A DNA stretch of 32,610 bases, taken from NCBI RefSeq assembly GCF_030269765.1, contig NZ_BSTX01000010.1, forward strand, positions 1-32,610, written 5' to 3'. Positions within the stretch are counted from its first letter, which is position 1. Each line of letters starts with the position of its first letter. The notes beneath the pieces were generated by a model. The model was not told the DNA's origin, did not search any database, and saw nothing but the letters and a program-made list of their open reading frames with translations. Below are positions 23,075 to 30,260 of this stretch, one piece after another. The translations under genes were made by a program, and so were the position numbers. The DNA comes from Actinorhabdospora filicis (GTDB lineage: Bacteria; Actinomycetota; Actinomycetes; Mycobacteriales; Micromonosporaceae).

Positions 23075-23173
23075 TCACGTCCCCCTTCGACGGCTGGACG
23101 TCCGGTTCCCGGAGTTGGGCGGTCCAGCGCCAGAGAAACAACTGTAGCCGACCGCGACACGTGTCAGATTGCC
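23074..23173 (-). repeat. Duplicated upstream region, copy 2
   Basis: Partner of 22340-22440. In both copies a CTSACA box stands 15 bp before TAC(A/G)(G/T)T, which may be -35 and -10 elements, although the spacing is short. Confidence 0.7.
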
Positions 23174-23631
23174 TCCGAACGCGGCCCCGCATTTGATCTC
23201 ACCTGTGCATTGGCCATCTGAACATGGATCTGCGCACTGTTCAAGAAGCCGAGCGATCATCGAATCGCGATCTGCACATGCAGGTTGCCGAACGCTGGCC
23301 GGAAGGATGGCCTCCCGAGGCAAGGCGGGAGGCCGAAGTCCGGGCAACTCCTGACAACGAGCGCGCTGCAATGCGCGGCCCCCAGCCGCGACGAAGACGA
23401 CTCAAAAGCCTTCGGCGGGGCGGCTAGCGACCCGAACTTATAAGTTCAACGATCCCACGCGTGCGGCGGTCGCGGGTGCTGCACGTGCATCCAACGGACA
23501 GGAAGTGCGACGGCGCATCCGGCGCGATACCCGCTCGTTGTTCTGCTTGGCCGTGTCTCGTCGCCGAAGGCAAGCGGCGCAAGACGAACGCGGTCGATTC
23601 AGCTCCTGACAACGAGAAGAGGGGGTTCTGC
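23174..23631. other. Gap with no firm gene
   Basis: A 67-codon plus frame (23224-23427) lacks a ribosome-binding site and ends in a run of Arg, so I do not call it. The 14-mer CTCCTGACAACGAG occurs twice (23348-23361 and 23603-23616), each shortly before an ATG; the second lies before the small gene at 23632. Confidence 0.5.
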
Positions 23632-23799
23632 ATGGCCGAGATGCCGCGCAGCCCTACGTCCCTGTCCCCCCGCACCATGCTCCTGTTCGGGTTCGGGCTG
23701 GCTGCGGTCCTGCTGGACCGCTACCTGCCCGAGGCCGCCGGGACGGTGCTCATGGCCGTCAGCCTGATGCACATCGCTGACTGCCACCTGACTCACTAG
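23632..23799 (+). CDS. Small membrane protein (55 residues)
   Basis: ATG at 23632 has AGAGGGGG 6 nt upstream. The product is polar and Ser/Pro-rich for 14 residues. Hydrophobic segments follow (TMLLFGFGLAAVLL and AAGTVLMAVSLMHIA) on either side of DRYLPE, suggesting a small hairpin membrane protein. It ends ADCHLTH. No family is recognised. It converges on the methyltransferase gene, with a shared terminator between them. Confidence 0.6.
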   Translation: MAEMPRSPTSLSPRTMLLFGFGLAAVLLDRYLPEAAGTVLMAVSLMHIADCHLTH

Positions 23800-23810
23800 C
23801 GGTCAGGTTC

Positions 23811-23839
23811 CCTGCGGCCGGTGAAACGCCGGCCGCAGG
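23811..23839. terminator. Bidirectional terminator
   Basis: Perfect 11-bp stem CCTGCGGCCGG/CCGGCCGCAGG with a 7-nt loop, between the convergent small membrane gene and the methyltransferase gene. Confidence 0.8.
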
Positions 23840-23853
23840 CGGAGAAAGCGGGA

Positions 23854-25011
23854 TCAGCGTGTCGACAGGGCGGGAAGCGCCGTGGTGGGCTCGTCGAGCC
23901 AGTAGGTGTGCTCTCCGGTTGACCCGACCGTCAAGCCGATGCGTTCGCGTGCTGGTCGGCCGAGTTCCTGCCAGTGGGTGTGCAGGGTCTCGATGGCGGC
24001 CCATAGGCGTCGCGGGCCTGTCTCGGTAACGGTGCCGTCCAAGGCGAGGCGGGCGGCAGAGGAGTCATCGGCCAGGAGCCAGAATTCGTCTCCCTCGTCG
24101 GTGAAGAGGGTGACCGGGGCGATTCCGGGGAGTGCGAGGGCGGCGAGCATGCCGAAGTCGTCGTGGTCGAGTACGGCGGCTTGGAGCGCTGTTGGCCGGG
24201 TCTGGCCGCCGGTGGTCTTGGAGGCGTGGTTGAGCAGGATGGTGGTCTGTGGGCTGGTGTGCTGGCGGGTGGCCATGAACCCGCCGTACTCGGGCAGGAA
24301 GTGCCCTGAGGCGGTGCCGTTGTCGTTGACGGTGAGCAGGATCAGCGCGCCGCCGCCGAGGTCGCGGTAGAGGTTGGCGAGGATCTTTCCGCCCGGCCGG
24401 GTTTGGGTGATCCAGGCGGGTGCGATGGTGGTGGGGCCGTAGGTGGCGATGATCCGGTCGAACGGGGCGGCGTCGGGTGCTCCGGCGGCGCCGTCGCCGA
24501 TGTGGAGCGCCGGACGGTATCCGAGCCGGTCTAGGGCCCGGCGGGCGTCTTCGGCGACGATGGGGTCGTACTCGGCGCTGACGATGTGGTCTTCTCCGAG
24601 TCGCTGGGACAGCAGGGCGGCGTTGTAGCCGGTTCCGGTGCCCAGCTCCATGACGCGATGTCCATCGGATACGTCGAGGGCTTCGAGCATGTAGGCCATG
24701 AGGCTGGGTTGCGTGCTCGATGAGGTCGGGTATCCCGGGACGGGCCCGGACAGCCGCGCGCTGGTCCAGGCCGCCGGATCGTTGTTGAGCTGGGTCACCC
24801 ATGTGCGGTCCTGGTAGACCAGCGTCAGCCAGTCGGGGTGTGCGGCGTCGATGGCCTCCCATCGTGAGTTGCCGCCCTGGCGGAAGAAGCGCGGCAGGAA
24901 CACTTCGCGCGGAACGGCCGCGAAGGCGCGCGTCCAGGCATCCGTGCGCAGCGAACCGGCCCCGGTGAGGCTCGCAACGAGTTCGGCGCGGGCGCCTTCT
25001 GGTGTGGTCAC
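23854..25011 (-). CDS. PIMT-like O-methyltransferase of an ATP-grasp RiPP system
   Basis: 385 residues from GTG 25011, whose GTGA overlaps the ATP-grasp stop, so the two are coupled. The N-terminal half is a protein-L-isoaspartate methyltransferase fold. It has the PREVFLPRFF lead, TSSSTQPSLMAYMLE (substrate loop) and SAM-binding motif VMELGTGTGYN (E122-G128). About 200 extra C-terminal residues distinguish it from housekeeping PIMT and match the methyltransferases paired with ATP-grasp peptide maturases. In the fuscimiditide pathway such an enzyme methylates a precursor Asp, which then closes to an aspartimide; the same role is inferred here. The precursor has one Asp-Gly in its predicted core. 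Confidence 0.88.
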   Translation of the reverse strand: MTTPEGARAELVASLTGAGSLRTDAWTRAFAAVPREVFLPRFFRQGGNSRWEAIDAAHPDWLTLVYQDRTWVTQLNNDPAAWTSARLSGPVPGYPTSSSTQPSLMAYMLEALDVSDGHRVMELGTGTGYNAALLSQRLGEDHIVSAEYDPIVAEDARRALDRLGYRPALHIGDGAAGAPDAAPFDRIIATYGPTTIAPAWITQTRPGGKILANLYRDLGGGALILLTVNDNGTASGHFLPEYGGFMATRQHTSPQTTILLNHASKTTGGQTRPTALQAAVLDHDDFGMLAALALPGIAPVTLFTDEGDEFWLLADDSSAARLALDGTVTETGPRRLWAAIETLHTHWQELGRPARERIGLTVGSTGEHTYWLDEPTTALPALSTR

Positions 25012-25979
25012 CGCTGGTCTCCCCGTGTCAGTGCGTCGGCGATCGCCTGGGCGATCGGTGCGTCGGTTTCGTCTTGGAGCCAGGCCCACTGCCCGTTGGG
25101 GTTGAGGTCGATGAACCAGTGCACTCCGTCAGGATCAACGATGAAGTCCATGCACGCGAAACGCAGCCCGTGGGTGTCCATCATGGCTTTGATGCCCGAG
25201 GCGAGATCCTGCGACAGGTCGTTGACGGCCGTGTAGGCGAGGTTGGCGTAATCGGATCGCCAGTCCACGTGCGCCTGCTCGCTGCGAGCATCGATGCGGA
25301 CGGCGAACAGGTGATCGTCCACGGCGGTGATCCGCAGCTCATGGGCTTTGGGGATCTGGGCCTGGAGGGTGTGGGCGGTGAGGCCGATTGTGTCGGTGAT
25401 CTGTGCGGCGGTGACCGGGGTGGCGTAGATGACGCCGGTGGTGTCGCCTTCGGCGATGGCCCCTTGCGTGAAGGGCTTGTAGACGACGCGGCCGTGGCGG
25501 GCGATGAAGCGCCTGGCGGCGTCGGGGTCGCTGGTGATCAGGGTGTCGGGTACGGCGAGCCCGCAGCGGGCGGCCACCGCCAGCTGGTGCGGCTTGTACT
25601 CGGCGCGGGCGAGGTCGAAGGGGTGGTTCAGCCACACCGGCAAGGTGGCCAGGACACCCCCGAGGCCCATGCGTGCTTCGCGCAGCGCGAAGGACCGCAT
25701 GCTCTGGGTCATACCCTCGGGCATGTCGAAGGTGGTCGGGCGCCGGTACCAGGCGCAGGTGATCTCTTCCAGCCGGATGGAGCGTTCGGGCGTATGGAGG
25801 GTTCCGGCCCATCCGGTCGGGGTGTGGCCCGCCGAGAGTGTCAGCCGCTTGGGGAACTCGCCCGGATCGCAGCGATACACCCTCGTGCCGCGGCTGTTCA
25901 GCTCGTGGATCACGTAGTCGGCGGTCGGGTCGAACCAGTGGGTCAGCACCAGGACGGCCGGCTCTCGGCGGGGGTGCAT
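25008..25979 (-). CDS. ATP-grasp RiPP maturase (graspetide-type ligase)
   Basis: 323 residues from ATG 25979. It starts 2 bases after the precursor stop, using a GGAGGA within the precursor's last codons. The N-terminal domain opens VLVLTHWFDPTADYVIHEL. The ATP-grasp core has a Lys in VVYKPFTQGAIAEGD (near 160), the acidic DFIVDPDG and the Mg/ATP-binding FIDLNPNGQW (about 289-298). The last motif is typical for RimK/MvdD-like peptide ligases and the SAV_5884-type maturases. These enzymes phosphorylate side-chain carboxylates and join them to Thr/Ser or Lys as omega-esters or omega-amides. Here the substrate is expected to be the adjacent precursor's C-terminus. Confidence 0.92.
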   Translation of the reverse strand: MHPRREPAVLVLTHWFDPTADYVIHELNSRGTRVYRCDPGEFPKRLTLSAGHTPTGWAGTLHTPERSIRLEEITCAWYRRPTTFDMPEGMTQSMRSFALREARMGLGGVLATLPVWLNHPFDLARAEYKPHQLAVAARCGLAVPDTLITSDPDAARRFIARHGRVVYKPFTQGAIAEGDTTGVIYATPVTAAQITDTIGLTAHTLQAQIPKAHELRITAVDDHLFAVRIDARSEQAHVDWRSDYANLAYTAVNDLSQDLASGIKAMMDTHGLRFACMDFIVDPDGVHWFIDLNPNGQWAWLQDETDAPIAQAIADALTRGDQR

Positions 25980-25981
25980 GG

Positions 25982-26332
25982 CTAGTCCTCCTGCTGGTCG
26001 TCGTCGCTGTCGTTCATGCGCGTCCCGTCGGGATCGGTCCGCGTCTTGGTGGTGCCGGTGGTGTGCTTCAGGACGGGCAGCACGGCACCGTCGATGGTGA
26101 CCGTGGCGGTCTGGGAGGCGGTGTCGAAGCCGTAGACGGCGAAGTCGATGCCGGTCGCCTCGGAGGTGACCGCCAGCGACGCACCGAAGGGAATGGCGGC
26201 CGGCGGGGTGGTGCCACATGAGGGCTGGGCCATCCCGAAGGCCGCGCCGAGCCCGAACCAGCGCGAGGACGGGATGAGTGCGTCGTCGCCGCCTTCCAGC
26301 GCGACGCGGATACCGAGGGTGCTGATGAGCAT
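25982..26332 (-). CDS. Graspetide-like RiPP precursor peptide (116 residues)
   Basis: ATG 26332 has GAGGAGGT 5 nt upstream and is the first gene of the precursor-ligase-methyltransferase operon. The leader region has SRWFGLGAAFG (23-33), comparable to the PWGLR-like recognition element of ATP-grasp-targeted peptides. The C-terminal segment from about residue 90 is the likely core. It holds six Thr (91, 92, 94, 95, 97, 99), then DPDGT (100-104) and an acidic tail DSDDDQQED (108-116). Thr hydroxyls and Asp/Glu carboxyls in two blocks are what ester crosslinking needs. Asp102-Gly103 is the best aspartimide site. The core boundary and crosslinks are inferred. Confidence 0.85.
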   Translation of the reverse strand: MLISTLGIRVALEGGDDALIPSSRWFGLGAAFGMAQPSCGTTPPAAIPFGASLAVTSEATGIDFAVYGFDTASQTATVTIDGAVLPVLKHTTGTTKTRTDPDGTRMNDSDDDQQED

Positions 26333-26342
26333 GGTGACCTCC

Positions 26343-26378
26343 TCGTGGAATCGCCGGTTTCCCCGGCTGCCTCCACGA
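26343..26378 (-). promoter_or_regulatory. Two-tier hairpin in the precursor leader
   Basis: Outer arms TCGTGGA/TCCACGA (7 bp) and inner arms GCCGG/CCGGC (5 bp, 5-nt loop) lie directly before the precursor ribosome site; the outer arm ends 2 bp from it. It could limit or protect translation initiation. Confidence 0.5.
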
Positions 26379-26429
26379 AACACCGCCCTGAACACCGTGC
26401 GCGAGGGGTCTTCCGCACCCCGCACACCG

Positions 26430-26446
26430 TTTGCACATCACGCAAA
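26430..26446. promoter_or_regulatory. Operator-like palindrome between the RiPP operon and its regulator
   Basis: TTTGC-N7-GCAAA, a perfect dyad, A/T-rich against a GC-rich background, in the 177-bp divergent intergenic region. A probable -10 box TACCGT follows at about 26476 toward the regulator gene. It is the natural binding site for the adjacent HTH protein. Confidence 0.5.
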
Positions 26447-26509
26447 TGACCTTGGGTGACGCCTGCGCGACGGTCTACCGTGGGAAGGCACCGCCTGACG
26501 GGAGATGCC

Positions 26510-27844
26510 ATGGCAGCACGCGACACCGCACCCGATGTCGGCACGATAATCCGGACGGCCAGGCGAGCCGCGGGCTTAACCCAGACACAGCTCGGCTCGC
26601 TCGTCGCCTATTCGGCGGCCACCATCTCCCGAATGGAAAGCGGCAAGCAACCGTTGCGCGACGTCGTCGCCCTCCGCAAGATCGCCGCAGCCCTCGGCAT
26701 TCCGCACCAGCGGGTAGGGCTCGCCGATGGGCCGCCCGGCCAAAGCGCGCACACCACCTCACGCCCTGGCCCTAGGGTGGGAACCAACCCAGGCAGAGAA
26801 GGTGATGAGATGCGGCGTCGCGATCTACTGACAGGCTTCGCCGCTTTCGGCGGCGCCGCGGCCATCGGAATCCCCTCGTCGGCCTCAGCCGCCCCGCCGA
26901 GCCCGACCGCCGCACTGGTGTCCGGCGTCCAAGACCGCCTCACCGGCGGCCCCACCGGGACCACGGCCAGCCCCGACGCGCTGCGCTCGATGCTCGCCGC
27001 CGTCCGGGCCGACTTCCAGCACGGCCGCTACCGCAGCCTCGCCGCCCGCCTGCCCGCGCTAATCGACCGCGCCGAATCCACCGCCCACGCCATCATCCGG
27101 CCGGCGGCGCAGGCGATTCTGGCCGAGACCTACACCGCTACCACCCAGATCCTCATCAAATTGGGTGAGATCGGCATGGCCTGGATGAGCGTTGACCGCG
27201 CACTTCTAGCGGCCCGAGCCACCCCCGACCCGCTCACCAACGCCGAAGCGATCCGCGAGCTGGTGATCCTCAACCGCAAAGCCGACCACGCCGGCACGGC
27301 GATCGCCCTCGCCCTGGAGGCCGCGAACACCCTGGACGTTGACGGGCCCGACGCCCCAGCCGCGCATGTCGCGATGTACGGGGCACTGCTGTCCACCGCC
27401 GGATACACCGCCGCCCACGGCGGCAACCGCGACCACGCCAACCACCTACTCGACACCGCGGCACGCACCGCCAGCCGCATCGGCGACGGCAACCACCGCT
27501 ATACCGGATTTGGGCCCACCAGCGTCGCCGTCTACCGCATCGGAGCCGCCTGGGCACTCGGCGACGCCGGCACAGCCATCGCCCACGCCAAGACCGTCAA
27601 CCCCAACAGCATCACCCTGCCCGAACGCCGCGCCCGCTACTGGGTCGACGTCGCACGCGCCTACGCCCAATGGGGCCACCCTGAACAGACCTTCACCGCC
27701 CTGCTCGAAGCCGAAGCCGCCGCCCCTGAGGAAACGCGTGCAAGGCCCGCCGTGCACGCCATCGCCAAAAGCCTTCTCACCCGCCATCACAGGAATGTCC
27801 CAGGGATTACCGACTTCACATCGCGGCTCCTCCAGCACAGCTGA
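26510..27844 (+). CDS. XRE-type HTH regulator with TPR-like C-terminal region
   Basis: 444 residues from ATG 26510, with GGGAGA upstream; the earlier in-frame start at 26456 lies in the promoter. Residues about 10-65 are a Cro/C1-type HTH (IIRTARRAAGLTQTQLGSLV and SAATISRMESGK). Residues about 150-430 are helical, Ala-rich and repetitive, like the TPR sensor part of actinomycete regulators. Between them residues 101-130 read MRRRDLLTGFAAFGG, then a hydrophobic run and SASA-APP. This looks like a Tat signal and has its own ribosome site (AGAAGGTGAT at 26797-26806). Such a segment is often seen in these regulators, but the site makes an internal start at 26810 possible. It is divergent from the RiPP operon and likely controls it. 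Confidence 0.88.
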   Translation: MAARDTAPDVGTIIRTARRAAGLTQTQLGSLVAYSAATISRMESGKQPLRDVVALRKIAAALGIPHQRVGLADGPPGQSAHTTSRPGPRVGTNPGREGDEMRRRDLLTGFAAFGGAAAIGIPSSASAAPPSPTAALVSGVQDRLTGGPTGTTASPDALRSMLAAVRADFQHGRYRSLAARLPALIDRAESTAHAIIRPAAQAILAETYTATTQILIKLGEIGMAWMSVDRALLAARATPDPLTNAEAIRELVILNRKADHAGTAIALALEAANTLDVDGPDAPAAHVAMYGALLSTAGYTAAHGGNRDHANHLLDTAARTASRIGDGNHRYTGFGPTSVAVYRIGAAWALGDAGTAIAHAKTVNPNSITLPERRARYWVDVARAYAQWGHPEQTFTALLEAEAAAPEETRARPAVHAIAKSLLTRHHRNVPGITDFTSRLLQHS

Positions 27845-27880
27845 GCGGGTGCGGAAAAACTACACAGTGGAAAGCAAACA

Positions 27881-27902
27881 GGCACACCCCGAAGGGCGTG
27901 CC
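27881..27902 (-). terminator. Terminator after DUF397 copy A
   Basis: On the minus strand a 9-bp stem with one G-U pair closes a TTCG tetraloop, just past the DUF397 stop at 27924. Confidence 0.7.
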
Positions 27903-27923
27903 CGAAGTCGCGATCGTCAGTGC

Positions 27924-28121
27924 TCAGAAGCGGTCGCCGCGGATGTTGGCGAGGAAGCCGCGCCATGTATCAGGAGTCACTTCGAGCACAGGGCAGGCGG
28001 CGTGGGCGACCAGCTTCGAGTCACGTACCAGGACTTCGTCCATCAAGGCGATCTCGACACAGTTGGACCCCGTGCCTTGAGAGCGGCTGGACTTCCGAAA
28101 GCGGGGCTTTGATGTGTTCAC
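27924..28121 (-). CDS. DUF397 domain protein (copy A)
   Basis: 65 residues, GTG start at 28121. The pattern FRKSSRSQGTGSNCVEIALMDEVLVRDSK, then TWRGFLANIR, is the DUF397 signature (W/F-RKSS-S...NCVEVA...V.VRDSK...W..F). DUF397 proteins are small partners of XRE-DUF5753 regulators in actinomycetes, thought to bind and modulate them. The gene starts one base after the stop of the 87-residue frame upstream, so it lies in a small operon. A terminator follows. Confidence 0.93.
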   Translation of the reverse strand: MNTSKPRFRKSSRSQGTGSNCVEIALMDEVLVRDSKLVAHAACPVLEVTPDTWRGFLANIRGDRF

Positions 28122-28122
28122 G

Positions 28123-28386
28123 CTAGTCCTTTCGGGGGCGGTGATGATCGCGCGCTTGCTTGATCATCGCAATGGAGCGTTCTGGAGACGCGGCGGAGCC
28201 CTGGCTGCGCTCGACCAGGACCCGCGACAGGCGTCCCTCAGCTGTGAAGCCACCGCCTTCGGTGTCCATGACCCGGATCTCGGAGAGCTCCAGCGCGCCC
28301 TTCAGCGCCCCGCCGTACTCATCCAGGTCCTCGACCTCAAACGATGGCTCCTGAAGAGCCCGCTTGCCAAACCGCCGAAACTCCAC
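28123..28386 (-). pseudogene. Probable remnant of an XRE-DUF5753 regulator gene (87 codons)
   Basis: GTG at 28386 follows GGGGGC. The last about 24 residues, SPERSIAMIKQARD and a basic tail, align with the end of the XRE protein at 28698-29564 (PPARSLAMITAARD and a basic tail). The gene sits exactly where that XRE gene sits relative to its DUF397 partner. The HTH and most of DUF5753 are missing. The residues before the tail (EVEDLDEYGGALKGALELSE) are acidic and unrecognised. I read this as a decayed copy of the XRE gene in a duplicated pair. A short functional protein cannot be excluded, since the frame is intact and has a ribosome site. Confidence 0.55.
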
Positions 28387-28444
28387 GCACGCCCCCTACC
28401 AAGCACGACCAGGACTCAGAATTCCATAGTGGATAGAACCAGAC

Positions 28445-28468
28445 GGGCACGCCCCGAGGGACGTGCCC
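28445..28468 (-). terminator. Terminator after DUF397 copy B
   Basis: Stem GGGCACG.CCC with one wobble pair, resembling the hairpin at 27881-27902 in stem sequence and position. It lies 17 bp past the DUF397 stop at 28485. Confidence 0.65.
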
Positions 28469-28484
28469 GAGCAAGCGCTACCGC

Positions 28485-28694
28485 TTAGGTGTTCAAGGTC
28501 CTCGCGGTGACGAGGAGCGCCTGCCAGTCTGACGGAGCGACCATCAGAGCGGGGTAGTCACCAAAATGGCCAGCACAGTCCTTGGAGTCGCGGATGCCGA
28601 CCCTGCCGAGGGCATCAATGCCAGCCTCAACACAGTTGGCGCCAGTGCCGTTGGAGCGGCTCGCCCGTCGCCATGCTGCGGGTCCTGTGTTCAT
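28485..28694 (-). CDS. DUF397 domain protein (copy B)
   Basis: 69 residues, ATG at 28694. WRRASRSNGTGANCVEAGIDAL, then VGIRDSKD and APSDWQALLVTAR, are DUF397 motifs. It starts 3 bases after the XRE-DUF5753 stop, the usual operon order of regulator then DUF397 partner. It is intact and clearly related to copy A. Confidence 0.94.
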   Translation of the reverse strand: MNTGPAAWRRASRSNGTGANCVEAGIDALGRVGIRDSKDCAGHFGDYPALMVAPSDWQALLVTARTLNT

Positions 28695-28697
28695 CGC

Positions 28698-29564
28698 TTA
28701 GTCCTTTCCCTTCTTGCCGAACCGATCTCGCGCTGCGGTGATCATGGCAAGTGATCGTGCTGGTGGCTCGGCCGCGGCGGCGGCACGGTTGAACACGTCA
28801 GCGAAGCGGCGGACATTGTCGGGGTTCTCGACGAACTCATCCGACAGCACGAGGTTCTCGATGTACACCGTGCCGGGGTCTGTAGGAGCGGCGAATCGCA
28901 GCAGAGTGAACCGCACGGTCAGCGCCTCGTACATGCCACCGGCGAACGGCATGATCTGGACGGTCACGTTCGGGAGGTGGGTCATTTCGAGGATGTGGTC
29001 AAGTTGTTCCGCCATGACCTCTTCTGAGCCGATCACCCGGTGGAGCACCGACTCGTCGATGACGGCCAGCAGCGTGCACGGGTCCACGGTTCTGGTCAAG
29101 ATCTCCTGCCGGGCTTCCCTCGCCTCGATGCGGCGTTGCAGCTCATCCTCGGTGATGTCCGGCCGCTCGGCACGGATCAGTGCCTCCAGGTATCTCTTTG
29201 TCTGGAGCAGACCCGGAACCAGATGGCTTTCGAGGTAGGCGATCTGCTCGGCTGCGGCTTCCAGCTCGATGTAGGCCACCGGCATGAGGTCGGTGTAGGT
29301 CTCCCACCACTTGCGTGCCTTGGTCCGTGCGGCCTGAGCAAGCGCGAGAAGGCGTGCTCGATCGGCCGTGCCGACGTCGTAGTACCCCAGCAGCTTCTCC
29401 ACTGAGTTCGGGTTGAGCCGCTGCTTCGCGTTCTCCACCTTCGACAAGGTGCCCGGCGTGATGAGCGCCGCCGTGGCCGCCTCGCTGAGCGTTCTTCCGT
29501 GCTCCTTGCAAAGCTCACGCAGGGCGAAGCCCAGCGCGCGTTGAGCCGCCGTTGGATCGGTCAT
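28698..29564 (-). CDS. XRE family regulator with DUF5753
   Basis: 288 residues, the normal length. The HTH lies at about 12-65 (LRELCKEHGRTLSEAATAAL, then TPGTLSKVENAKQRL). DUF5753 follows from about 90 to 275, with its typical ESHLVPGLLQTKRYLEALI, REARQEILTR, AVIDESVLHRVIGS and NVTVQIMPFAGGMYEAL. The ATG at 29564 follows GGAGGTGAT, an extended match to the 16S rRNA tail. A perfect 8-3-8 A/T-rich palindrome (29612-29630) lies in its promoter, so self-regulation is likely. It pairs with DUF397 copy B. Homologues affect development and antibiotic production; the target here is unknown. Confidence 0.95.
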   Translation of the reverse strand: MTDPTAAQRALGFALRELCKEHGRTLSEAATAALITPGTLSKVENAKQRLNPNSVEKLLGYYDVGTADRARLLALAQAARTKARKWWETYTDLMPVAYIELEAAAEQIAYLESHLVPGLLQTKRYLEALIRAERPDITEDELQRRIEAREARQEILTRTVDPCTLLAVIDESVLHRVIGSEEVMAEQLDHILEMTHLPNVTVQIMPFAGGMYEALTVRFTLLRFAAPTDPGTVYIENLVLSDEFVENPDNVRRFADVFNRAAAAAEPPARSLAMITAARDRFGKKGKD

Positions 29565-29611
29565 CTGATCATCACCTCCGAAGCGGATCGTAGACCACTC
29601 GTCATGAGGGC

Positions 29612-29630
29612 AAATTTCGTCACGAAATTT
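29612..29630. promoter_or_regulatory. A/T-rich perfect palindrome at the XRE promoter
   Basis: AAATTTCG-TCA-CGAAATTT, 8-bp arms, with a further TTTCGTG half-site beside it. It lies 48 bp before the XRE start, just upstream of a probable -10 TACGAT, and between divergent transcription units. Very likely an operator. Confidence 0.7.
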
Positions 29631-29891
29631 TCGTGTCGCACCTTGTCTTGTGGACGGTGCTGTGCGATTGTCCTAATGAGATGGCTCACGCTCTCCCCAG
29701 AGCTGGGCGTACTCGACCGGAGGGCCGGGGCGAAAGTTTCCAGGCCGACGCCCCAGCCCTCCACCTAGATCTCCCGGGGTGGGTGAGCGCGAACTCACCG
29801 TCCTCGGGCGACCCAAATGCATAGGCACCCTTGGCGAGTGGTTTTGGTCGACCTGCCGCCATGGGTGCCCACACGAGAGGGGCAACCTCCC
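29631..29891 (+). promoter_or_regulatory. Upstream region of the small Cys-protein operon
   Basis: No gene is seen in these 261 bases. TAATGA at about 29675 could be a -10 box for the rightward operon. Frames crossing this stretch have no ribosome sites. Confidence 0.35.
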
Positions 29892-30260
29892 ATGTCGTCT
29901 GTCAGAGTACGGCCCGCGCAAGCGAGGCGTCCAGAGGACGGCCGTCTTCCCGATCCGGTCGAAGTCGGACGTTCCGCCTATCTCCATGCGGTCGCTGATG
30001 CGACGCGCGCGGTTGGCAATGTGGTGCACAACGTGCACGTGACGGTCGAGAAGTCCCGCTGGTTCGGGCGTCCTTCGGAATTCGAGTGCCTGGGGTGTGG
30101 GCAGGAGCCGCGCCACATCGTGCCTGGGTATGCGCCGATGTGCGATGCGGCGTTCATGGCCTGGGGCATGACGGTTGTCCCGCGCCCGCTGCTGTGGTCG
30201 GTTCCGGCTCGGCGCGAGCCCGTACCGGTGGTGCCGCACAACCCGTGGGGGCCACGATGA
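29892..30260 (+). CDS. Small protein with CxxC motif, unknown function
   Basis: 122 residues from ATG 29892, chosen because GAGGGG lies about 9 nt upstream; the frame opens earlier at 29817 without a site. The middle reads RSAYLHAVADATRAVGNVVHNVHVTVEKSRWFG, then FECLGCGQEPRH and MCDAAFMAWG. The Cys-x-x-Cys and following His/Cys suggest a zinc site. It is first in a run of three genes joined by ATGA overlaps. Such small genes of unknown function are usual in actinomycete integrative elements. Confidence 0.65.
   Translation: MSSVRVRPAQARRPEDGRLPDPVEVGRSAYLHAVADATRAVGNVVHNVHVTVEKSRWFGRPSEFECLGCGQEPRHIVPGYAPMCDAAFMAWGMTVVPRPLLWSVPARREPVPVVPHNPWGPR

Noticed and set aside
23224..23427. 67-codon plus frame
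   Set aside because: No ribosome site, no recognised pattern, and it ends in a run of Arg. Could be real but not supportable.
29633..29824. 63-codon plus frame before the small-gene operon
   Set aside because: No ribosome site, and it would overlap the probable promoter region.
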